From Oppiella nova (taxonomy: Eukaryota; Arthropoda; Arachnida; Sarcoptiformes; Oppiidae), in the NCBI GenBank assembly GCA_905397405.1, contig CAJPVJ010000218.1, forward strand, positions 1 to 31,800: 31,800 nt of DNA, written 5' to 3'. Numbering within the stretch: the first letter of the stretch is position 1; every line of letters starts with the position of its first letter. Both the position numbers and the translations under genes were made by a program. Under the pieces are notes generated by a model. It ran no database searches. It was given only the letters and a program-made list of their open reading frames with translations, and had not been told where the DNA came from. This document shows, one piece after another, positions 12,204 through 22,122 of the stretch.

Positions 12204-12234
<31 letters not shown>
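12204..12234 (+). repeat. (GA)n microsatellite
   Basis: About 15 GA units, preceded by an imperfect GA-rich run from about 12176. In the opposite strand it reads as poly-Ser/Leu, a low-complexity artefact. Confidence 0.95.
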
Positions 12235-12236
<2 letters not shown>

Positions 12237-13630
12237 GGCAGAGCATAGTATTGAGCGTTGGACTGCAAACTCCAGTTCCAATCACATTATAGTTGTAGGT
12301 TTTGGCTGAAGAATACATATTGAAAGTACTTATGTATGACTGGTATTACAGTGAGGTATTAGTAACTCTTAATACTATTTGACATACAGTGCACACAAAA
12401 AGCTTAAATCAACGCCGAAAGCAATGCAGAGCAGAGCAAAACACTCAACATTTCTATTCAATTATTCAAAGGCATCTCTCGGTGTCGGATAGGATCGGTC
12501 GCATCTCTCTCTTCAAGAGGCTTACATGCGATGGAATACCAGTCCCTTTGGGAAGTTCACATTGCATTGAAATCACATCAAAGACATGTATACATACATC
12601 ACAATCCGATCACATATTGTTCTCAAATACCATAAACTCAATTACAGTGTATAGCATAGACATAGGTATCACAACCAAAGACTGGCTCTGAGCAAAACAC
12701 CACTAAACAGCCTTTCCTTACACTATGTTCTGTCAGATTATACTCCAATCAAAACGAATTATGAATGAGATTATAACTCAATGTTCATATTATCATCAAT
12801 TGTGTCATAATGTGAGTTCTGGTCTCAGCTTTTCTCTGTCTCTGTACTACAAGCCAAGTATTGAAGGGATCGGTAGGTTTGGTACACAGAGCTCGTAGCA
12901 CTCGTTATCACACAAACTCACTAACCATTTATTAGCCCACAGTTTTGTATTCTAATGAATACGAAAAATACATAATATTTTGCAAATAGATATAAATTAT
13001 TAAATTTTATTGTTATTCTAATTGGCTGTTGGATTGATTGGCATAGTATATAGAGTTCCTGTATATAAATATATATATATAATACTAGTATAAAGTATAC
13101 GCTATCAGGTGTACTGTATTCCACTTGTGATTGAATAGAAAAAAGTGTAAATTCATATAAAAAGCAAAACATTATCTACAAATGATGGCAACAATTACTA
13201 TGTCGTGACTTTATTGAATTGACTCGACCCGACAGTACGACCGGCATAATAGCGACAATAGGCCTAAATACAGGCCCAGATGTGCCTTTTCTCACGTATC
13301 AAAACATAGGTCACAGCCTTTTGATCATTACTTTTGTATTTATTTATATCGAATGTATTATTTATTAATAATTATTTAGTACTAACTCTTGAGTTTGTCT
13401 AATCTTCTCAATCACTCTCACCGTAGCTATAATTACGGCCTAATTCTCCATAAGAGTACACAAAGAAAACCAAATGTACTCCACTTTATACCGCATAATG
13501 AATACTAAACATCGAATTCAGTGTAGAAAACAAATGACAAATTCTACAGAAATGACAATATTTTTAATCAAACCTTACAAATCAAGAAGTATACGCAAAC
13601 AATTACTAGTGAAACTATTGTACAAAATCT

Positions 13631-13657
13631 GTACTGTATGGTATAAATATACAGTAC
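13631..13657. repeat. Inverted repeat GTACTGTA ... TACAGTAC
   Basis: Perfect 8-bp arms (13631-13638 and 13650-13657) surround an 11-nt AT-rich loop. The arm plus loop resembles the sequence near 14083-14100 (GTACAGTATGGTATA). Confidence 0.7.
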
Positions 13658-14073
13658 AATAGGTACTCTATGAACAAAATTAATTGAACTTTTATTTTGA
13701 AATTAGGAGTTAATTATAGTAATTAAGAATAAAGAGAAAATTGTGCTAAATTTATAAATTGTCATTTGCCCTCAATTATATGAATGATATACTGCACTAT
13801 CTGTACAATACGGTAAAGCTATTTTTTTAAATTTTTGTATCTTGGTGAATAGTGATCTTAAAATTGATTTTTTATTCGTCAGAATAATTTATACTGTAAT
13901 ATTGAGCACAAATTATTAAAATTATGTTTGTTAGTGTATATTTTTATTCAAACATTTAAAGCAATAATTAAGAATAGATCTCATTTATAATGATAGATAA
14001 AAATTGAAAAAAAGTCTCTTTATCGGAGGCTATCCGTTATGGCAGTCTATATCTTATAGAGTAGTACACCGTA

Positions 14074-14095
14074 TTGTACAGTACAGTACAGTATG
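14074..14095 (+). repeat. TACAG pentanucleotide tandem repeat
   Basis: TTGTACAGTA continues into further ACAGT units, giving about three and a half copies of a 5-bp unit before TATGG. Confidence 0.75.
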
Positions 14096-16014
14096 GTATA
14101 GTAAGTTATATTGATATTGCGATACAACCATAATTACATCACATATCGCAACCATTATGGGTAGTTTGTTTGAATTCATGGCACATATACCGGTACTATG
14201 AGTCAAACAAATCCTAACTCCATTGCAAATTGGATTTCAGATGATTATTGATTTACGTCTAATATAAGGCAATAATTACAAAACACTGTTTGTCATTACG
14301 TTAGATTAATCCCGGTATTAGCTATTCCTGTGTTTAATCCATCCTTTTTATACTTACATCCTATGCTTAAAAGATTATCAATTCTTTACAATATAGTTGA
14401 TTATATGTATAAAATGTCTCAAAAAGCACTCATTTACGTTCAATTATTTTTGAATCAAAATTCTTATGGCATTTCAAGTGTTTGTAACTTAGCATTAAAG
14501 TCAATGGTTTTTGTTCAGAGAAAATGAATTTATACTTAAAACTCATTTTATTTAACATTGAAAAGACACATGACTTGTGTGTATAATAAATATATAAATT
14601 TAATAAGAACTTTAAATTAATTAAAATGTTCACTGCCTAATGTATTAAATAATTGACAAAAAATAATTTCATTCAGTGTTTTATTAGTCTCTAAAAATAT
14701 TTAGATAAAAAATATTAAATACAAAATTATTTTAACAAAATTGTTTCAAATAATATATAAATTTACAACACTCGCACTCCCTTTCCCCGTATCTTTATTG
14801 AGGCATTTTGTATACGAAAAGCTAACCGTGCGATCGATCGGTACTTGCTATCAATCGTACGACACGTAAAACAATCTAAACTCTTGTGTAAAAAATTTCA
14901 AAAACCATTAGAGTATTGATACAAACAATTGATAAATGGCTTTAAATTTAAAAAGATTCAAACAATAAGTTTTACAACAAATTTATACCAATTGAATGAC
15001 ACTTTCCGGGAGATATGTCGAGGGAATTATACAATACATGAGAACATTATGTTTTGAAATGAATGATCAAAACTTACATTTTAAAGTGTAATTCTATCGC
15101 CTTTTTATAGCCCATGTATTGCCGCCTAAATCGTCTCATTCACTGCTTATACTATACATCCATTTATTTGTCATTAATTTAACAATTTTTTTATTCACAT
15201 TGTTTAAAAATACCGTATAATATATATTATATAGACTTTATCACGATATTCAAATCAAATCTTGATACGATTTTATGGGCTAGGGATACGGAATCTGATT
15301 AATTTTATTTAAAAAATAGGCTTGATATTAAAAATTAATGAATTTCAATGAACAATTAGCATACTTAAACATATTTTAATATTATATTTGTTTGTTATTA
15401 ATTAATTTATAATATTGATAGAAGTCTGTAGAATGTTATGAATATTTTATTTTATTGCCAGCACTTACTTTTATATTGTATTTATAAAACTCCCCTACCT
15501 GTTTTTATAGTTAACACACGTTTGTGTTAAATGTTATTTATATTTAAGAAAGTTGCATTAATTATTTTATAAAACTGAGTAAATTATATATAAAAATTAA
15601 ACGTTTAAGATTTGATAACAATTAAAATAGATATGATATTGTAAAATATTTTTCGCAAATTTGAGTATTGAAAATTGGCCTGGCACACAAGTAGAATATA
15701 AAATAGTGCTATACTAAAATTTAACATAATGTAATGGCCAGCGAAATGGTATGTATGGTAATGGGTTATTAATTAAATGCAGTAATTTGTCTGGTTAATT
15801 GAATGGAAAGCTGATATTCAAAAAACAATAGTCACTTTAAAAGAGTAAGTAATGTATGGATATTATAGTTTCATAATTTCATTGATGGTTTGTCTATATT
15901 TCACAATACAATCATAGCAACTATACCGACTCGTTAGAAATAAATACAATTTTCTAAAATATTAGCCAATTTGTTATCAATCAACTTCTTTACGGTATAA
16001 AGAATTGCAAAAAT

Positions 16015-16020
16015 TTTATT
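16015..16020 (-). terminator. Candidate polyadenylation signal of the F-box gene
   Basis: AATAAA on the minus strand (TTTATT on +), about 320 nt beyond the stop codon. It is the nearest exact match on that strand. Confidence 0.35.
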
Positions 16021-16340
16021 TTAAAAACAAATCGATTGGTATTAATAATGTTGTATTTGTATTATCATAAATATTTGTATAATATACTGTACTTGATCAC
16101 TTTTGGAATTACAAAATACAAAATAAAGGTAATGTATTATGATATATAAAAATAAATTATTATATTTGAATAAAAAGTACCGTAATAAATTAATGAATAT
16201 ATGGCAATGTAGCCACAACACACAAAAACCCGTAATTCACTTGAGCGGCAATGGACTATATTTTTATGATACCTTCAGTGACCGGTATATTTAAATATTG
16301 AATAAATAAAAATAATAAATATTTACAATTAAATACAATG

Positions 16341-17300
16341 TTAACAAACAAAATGTATATTTGGATTCATTTGTCTAATGTGTTGCATATTATCATCATC
16401 GGCGGTAATATTAACACAATTCTCAATCCGGACTTCTCTTAATTGAGTCAATAGTTTGCATTCAAATAATTGGATTAAGTGTTGGCAACAGATATCAGTG
16501 TCACTGAAATCCAATCTCTTAAGTCGTGACCCAAACTGATGGACAAAATGTTTAAGTATAGCGAAAGTGAAAGCATAATGAGTGGCATTAGACCAGTGGT
16601 CGACACAATCGCTGCCGTAATATCTTCTGATGATATGGAAGTGGAATATAATCTTACATTTTGAGACATTTAGCTCTTCGAGGGAACGACACTCGGAGGC
16701 CATCCATACGAAGAGGGCGTCGCATAATTTGAACGATTTATTGCCAGAAAAGTCTAATACTTTCAATCGAGACAAACAATGGCTCACATTATGGACCAGT
16801 TGTGCGCTCTTTGTGTTGGTTTTCATGATATAGCGATTGCTATTCAGATGTAATTCACGCAAAGACGTCGTCTTCGAGATGAGGTCCACTAGAATGGTGT
16901 CACTTATGGTGCAGTCATTGAGTTCCACGCATTCGAGAGCTGATGCCAAACGGGTCCACTCGTCCGCCACCTCAAGACACGACTCGTCGAAATGAATGGA
17001 TTGTATCCTCAGGTGTCCGACAGTGGCCACACTGGCGGCCAACACACGCATAGCCCTCTCATACAGTCTTCTGGAGTCACTTCTCCTCTCTTTCATCACA
17101 TTCTCGTCCATCACTTCTTCGTCAGACTCTTCGTAACGAACAGCGAATATGATCCTCGAGTTGGCAGCGAATACGAGTGAATGCCAGCGCCGGCAGACAC
17201 TACTGGCGCACAACCGGTGCCTCCACTCCAGTGACAGCAATATCTTCTCCACGATTTCGTCGGGAAAGTCGTTCAAACTCTTGGCCACCGCCGCAGACAT
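16341..17300 (-). CDS. F-box / leucine-rich-repeat protein
   Basis: A single exon of 319 codons. The ATG at 17300 is preceded two codons upstream by an in-frame TGA, so the start is well bounded. Residues about 9-47 form an F-box (FPDEIVEKILLSL, then VCRRWHSLV), the module that binds SKP1 in SCF ubiquitin ligases. The rest contains irregular leucine-rich repeats: ALECVELNDCTISD, SLRELHLNSN, RLKVLDFSGN, SLEELNVSKC, RLKRLDFSDTDI and LREVRIENCVNIT, the usual substrate-binding part of FBXL proteins. Its substrate cannot be read from sequence and I cannot assign it to a named FBXL subfamily. It is divergent from the MYBBP1A-like gene, sharing a 286-bp interval. Confidence 0.9.
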   Translation of the reverse strand: MSAAVAKSLNDFPDEIVEKILLSLEWRHRLCASSVCRRWHSLVFAANSRIIFAVRYEESDEEVMDENVMKERRSDSRRLYERAMRVLAASVATVGHLRIQSIHFDESCLEVADEWTRLASALECVELNDCTISDTILVDLISKTTSLRELHLNSNRYIMKTNTKSAQLVHNVSHCLSRLKVLDFSGNKSFKLCDALFVWMASECRSLEELNVSKCKIIFHFHIIRRYYGSDCVDHWSNATHYAFTFAILKHFVHQFGSRLKRLDFSDTDICCQHLIQLFECKLLTQLREVRIENCVNITADDDNMQHIRQMNPNIHFVC

Positions 17301-17586
17301 CACTCAATCGGATCCTCGACTCGCGAGTCAATTGACTGTCATTTCAATGGTTTTTAAAATCACTTTTTGTTTACCCTTTCGTTGCAATCATTTGTCCATA
17401 AAATATGTTTGCATTCAAAATGTGCCACAAATTCATTGCTATCATTGCTTTGCATTGAGTACTCATTTGCAGCGAAAAATCCCCGAAAATATCAATTATT
17501 GCCGTAATTTGTGATCAAATGATTCCCACGTTTTCGCGAAACACATGTTTTGAATGCATTTAAAGTTCACTTCCATTTGCAGTCAA
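17301..17586. promoter_or_regulatory. Shared head-to-head promoter interval; probable 5'UTR intron acceptor at 17582
   Basis: Only 286 bp separate the start codons of two divergent genes, so both promoters must lie here or overlap neighbouring exons. On the + strand CACTTCCATTTGCAG (AG at 17581-17582) is a good acceptor five bases before ATGATGG. This suggests the MYBBP1A transcript begins with a small non-coding exon in this interval. No clear TATA box was picked out. Confidence 0.55.
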
Positions 17587-20500
17587 ATGATGGACACAAC
17601 CGAAGACACGATGTCATCGCCCGACAGGAAGGGCGTGAAGAGGCGTCGAGACGCCGATCAGAGGATTTTGGATCAGTTTTGGGTGATCTGCGACCCCAAC
17701 CAACACAAGCGCAACAAGAGTCTCAAACTCATCGTTGACATACTGATGAGGCAACATGTACAGTACCACCTTGCTCATATTTTCATTGATTTTGCATTCA
17801 ATCTAATGATGTGTTGGTGTGTAGGACACGAACGGCACCAATGATGTGATGTATTGCTTGGAACGGGTCATCCGTGGTATGGCTTCCGCGCGACAGTTCG
17901 CCAGACATGGCTTTTGTGTCCTTTTGACTCAAGTATTGTCTCATCCGATGCCTGTCTTAACCCTATTGTCATTGAATTGATTTGTCGTGTAGTTGTTGGT
18001 GATCTTCGAGGAGAGGATTCCGCTGGAAATGGTGTTTGAATTGTCTGAAAGGCATTTGCAGAAAATCCAAGACGTGTCAAACCACGACTCAGTGATCGGG
18101 TGGTCGCTAGTGATGGCTTCGCTCATCAAAAGCGGTCGCCTGAACGCCGGCACCGCCGATGAGATATGGGATAAGACTTTCGAAGTGTTGTATTCGTTGG
18201 GAATGAGTAAACAATACATTGAATTAGTTGTTTGCGATCTCTTCACGCAATTCATGCCATTGATGGACACGAAAGTCTTATTCGACAAAATCGTTTGGAC
18301 GCGCCTTAAGACCGATTTGAAGACAGATAACAGATTTAAGCCGTTCTTCATCTTTGTTTGTCTCTTCATTTCCGATAGATTTCCTGTAAGTCCATACAAA
18401 TTGTGTTCCCTTTCAGTCTCTAATAGTTTATATTTTTTTCAAATATTAGAAATATTGCGATAAAAAAGGAGAAATTAATTTCATACTAAAGTCGGAAACT
18501 TTGCACAAACTATCCCTGATCATTAAGGTATGAGTTGTTTATGAATTGATAATCTTATGATCTAAATGTAACCATGTTTTCTAACATATGTTTAGGAATC
18601 AACAGCTTATCAGCCATTAGTTCATCCAATGAACCGACAAATTGTTAAACACTTTCTCAATAATAAGACTGACTTTTCAAAGTTCTGGAGTAAATGTGTT
18701 GACGGTATGGGTTGACTCATATTGTGATCGTTATGCCGTGTACTCAGTGTCTGTTTATCCCTAGATATGCTCTTCACACCGAATCAGATCGAAAAAGGAT
18801 TCTTAGGCTTCGAGTTAATTAAGATAGTGTTGCCATTGATTACATCGACTGATGATGTGAGACATTATTTGCATTTCTAATTGATTTTATATAACGTGAT
18901 GTGATTATCGCACACTTATAGGTGTCAACAGTGCTGTCGCCATCGTTTCTTCGTCTCTTCATTCAGTCGCTGTCCGCGAAGACCCATCCCCTCCACAGCG
19001 CTGCCCAACAATTGGTGAATAGATTTGCTTATAATATATATGTTATAAAAATCTAAACTATTTGTTGCTTTTAGTGCGAGTTTTTCACACAATTCACTAA
19101 AAATCTGGACAACTCGGAGCTGCAGTTGGAAATTGTCAACAATTTTACAAAACAGTAAGTTTTGCATTGCATATGAAAATAGATATTTTATGACTTTGTT
19201 TGTAATTTTGATTTAAAATATTTTTTGATAATTATTTAAAGGCCAGGTTCACTGCTGTTTGATATCATTTCAAAGTCTAAGTTTTTTGGCAATTTGTGTA
19301 AAACGGTATGATATACACAGTAAAGTTAACCTAGTTATTTTTTAATATCTTAATTTGTGTTTAATTTACAGCTCAATAGTAAATCAATTGACGAATGGAC
19401 CCGGAAATTGAAATCGATATTCTTGTCGACAAATAAAGTCGATTCAAACGATTTGTTTCGCATTCGGTGTATTCAACAGGTATTTAATGATTTTTACAAT
19501 TTAACTCTAATTTAATTTAATACCAAAAAATTTATTCTAGATTTCAGACGTTTGTAAGTCTATCGTATCTGTTGACGACATTGAGATTTTGTGGTCAAAC
19601 ATCAAATTTCTATTTATTTACTCGTATTTTGATGTTAACGACGATAACGAATCCAATGAAATTGTAAGACTATTACCATTTGTAGACATTTGTAGGACTA
19701 ATGAAAGTTTTTCAATAGAAAAAACCTGCCGTTCCTATCAGTGAGAGTCTAAGGAATATATTGAGAAACAGTTTTAGGAGTACTTTCAATCACATCACGC
19801 ATTTGGGCTCTAAAACAACGAAAGAAAAGTTGATAACCGAAGTGCAGATCATGTCCTCAATGCTTGAGTTCATCAATGATTTGTTTGTCAACCAGAATAT
19901 GACCACTTGTTTGACAGATTCCAGAGTATGTGTTGTTTTGAGCTTATTTTTGGATACATTTTAATTGTGATATTTGTCTAGTTTTTAGATCCCTTCCAAC
20001 GGATTGCGAAGGAAGTCTCGAAACTGAACAAAAGACTCAAAAAGCATTCGGACAGAGAAAATGAAATCAGAATTTTTATTCTCTTGTATTCCATGGTTGC
20101 GATCCAACTCTTCGAGGAATACGAAGAGATTGACGATATTCTTAAGGTTTGACTTATAATTAATTTAATTATAATTTTAAATATCATTTGTCGTGATATT
20201 AACAGGACGTAAGCGAATGTATGAGACGTGCGGTGGACGGCGAGTCTGAGGGGGCGGCTGATGACGCGCCCCTTTGGGCGGACGTCTTAATCGATTTAAT
20301 ACTCTCGTTGTTAACCAAGAACTCAAAGCTGACTAAAAACATGTTGTTATCGAGTTTTAAGCACATTTGCGGTCACATTACGAACGCCGGCGTTCAGTAT
20401 TTAGTCGATGCTATCAACCCGTCCAACGATAACAAATTGTTTGGCGGTATAGAGGACTCGGATGTGGACGACGAGGAAATGGATGCCGAAGAAGAGAGTG

Positions 20501-21949
20501 ACAAATCTGAGAGCGAATCGGAGTCCGAGGACGAGGAGCCGACCGGCGAAGTGGACGAGAATTTCCGCAACGATGTGATCAACGCGTTGGGAGCGGCCGC
20601 TGAGAACGACGACGACGAGGTCTGCCATTAAAGACAATTTGGTTATGATTTTAGTATTTGTCTCAATGTTTGCGTCGGTTATAGGAATCGGTTTACTTGA
20701 GTGACAGCGAAATGTTTCAGTTCGACGACACTTTGGCCGCTGTTTTCAAATCGAAATACTCGGACAAAAAAGAGGCCAACGAGAAGCAAAACTCTATCCT
20801 TATGTTCAGAATCAGATGTCTGGAGTTACTGCAGATATACCTGAACTCCAAGTCCGTAAATATGGATCAAATTCTGCAGTTGATTCAGCCGATAGTGTCG
20901 GTGGCAAAGAGTCCGTTCCAGCCCTCCAAACAGAACCAATTGGGCTCAAAGGCTATCCAATTGATGGTTCAGATCACCAAAATTAAGGATAAAACAGACG
21001 ATTCGCTTGAAGTGAAAGATTTGAAGGAAGTGTTGGAGTTTTTAGTAACCATTTTAAACAAAAGCAATCACTTAGAGCTTCAGAAAGCGCTCAATTCACT
21101 ATTTATATGGACTGTAAGTGGTGTGAAAACATTGTCTAATTTGTGTGTTAACTTATATTTTATTTATTTTTTAAGATCCAAATGAGTAGAAAGTTTTATC
21201 CGAAAGACAACTGGTATTTGGGTGTCATTGAGAGCACATTAAAAGTATTTTTTAAGAAAAAGTAATTTCAACAATAAATTAATTAAGATTTTGATGAATT
21301 TTATTAATTAACTCTATTTTTGTTGCAGTAATTGTCAGATTAACGATACTTTATTCAAAACTCTTATTAATGTGCATAACGTAAGTCTCAAAAAACTATT
21401 TTCCTGTAAAATCTTCATTTTGTTTGATTTGTCGATAATTAGGAAATTGGGTTTAAATTATGGGATATATTCGTGGAGTATTCGTTCATTGATGAGATTC
21501 GTGCCTTTAAGAAGTCATTAGCCATTCAAGTGTTGTTGACTTTGTGTAGAACTCAGACCTCGAAGAATAAAGCGATTGATTTATCGGACAATCAGTTGAC
21601 TGAAGTCCGACAAAAGTGTTTGACTGTTGTATGCAGTGAACTAAGCAATGAGAAACTGAAATCGCAATACGTTAGCGAACTCTTACAACTGTACGACTTG
21701 TGCGACAAACTGCTAAAGGATCGCAATGTCGAGCAAAAGGTATTTATTTAATATTATTAAATAATATAAATAACAGAGTATTTGTAAAATATTTATCGGT
21801 ATTAATGTTAATGAAAATGATTTTTGTGTTTATAAAAGATATCGCGGACTGACGAACAAGAGTTGACTACAAAACTGAAGTCTCTGTCGAAGCAAAAGAG
21901 ACGAAACTTGAATTGCAAGCAAATCGTCAAAAAGTTGGTGTCCTCTTGA
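17587..21949 (+). CDS. MYBBP1A / Pol5 (DNA polymerase phi)-family nucleolar protein, 19 exons
   Basis: Exons: 17587-17757, 17825-17932, 17993-18385, 18450-18527, 18596-18704, 18765-18856, 18922-19014, 19075-19154, 19242-19305, 19372-19479, 19541-19663, 19719-19925, 19982-20146, 20206-20619, 20685-21113, 21176-21261, 21329-21380, 21443-21739, 21839-21949. They encode 1059 aa, near yeast Pol5 (about 1020) and shorter than human MYBBP1A (1328). Support comes from YCLERVIRGMASAR, the VIFEERIPLEMVFELSERH region, MLFTPNQIEKGFLGFELIK, the acidic tract (about 680-715, Glu/Asp/Ser) and ESVYLSDSEMFQFDDTLAAVF, all family features. The fold is alpha-helical ARM/HEAT-like. There are basic patches at KRRRD (about 18-22) and at the C-terminus (KQKRRN). 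Despite the polymerase name, the family acts in nucleolar ribosome biogenesis and transcription control. ATG at 17587 was chosen; an in-frame ATG at 17554 lies before the likely 5'UTR acceptor. Introns are 55-99 bp. Confidence 0.93.
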
Positions 21950-22004
21950 AAAATGTCTAACATTTGATTGTTTTGTAGTTTTTAATTATAAACATTTATA
22001 AAGT

Positions 22005-22010
22005 TTTAAT
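22005..22010 (-). terminator. Candidate variant polyadenylation signal of the WSB gene
   Basis: ATTAAA on the minus strand, 113 nt past the WSB stop codon. I saw no exact AATAAA on that strand nearby. If used, the two convergent transcripts overlap. Confidence 0.4.
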
Positions 22011-22014
22011 TATA

Positions 22015-22020
22015 AATAAA
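22015..22020 (+). terminator. Polyadenylation signal of the MYBBP1A-like gene
   Basis: AATAAA 66 nt after the stop codon, the first exact match. It sits five bases from ATTAAA on the opposite strand (22005-22010), which would serve the converging WSB gene. Confidence 0.65.
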
Positions 22021-22122
22021 TTATGAAATCCATTGAAAATTATTTGTAATAATTATTTCTCAACTGTTGATTACAAATGAGAATAATGTCTAAAATGTTG
22101 GCACAAAGTAATGGCTGTAATC

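Larger units (their letters stand above)
10738..16340. other. Gene-poor AT-rich interval between the POU-IV and F-box genes
   Basis: The left end should carry the POU-IV 3'UTR, though no AATAAA lies within the first kilobase. The rest holds a GA microsatellite, short GTACAGTA-type inverted repeats and poly-A/T tracts. Scattered frames of 60-100 codons show no recognisable domain. The right end should carry the F-box 3'UTR, which is transcribed leftward. Confidence 0.65.

Noticed and set aside
12021-12281. 86-codon minus-strand frame with poly-Ser/Leu
   Set aside because: It is driven by the GA microsatellite at 12204-12234 and CAT-type repeats, with no family resemblance.
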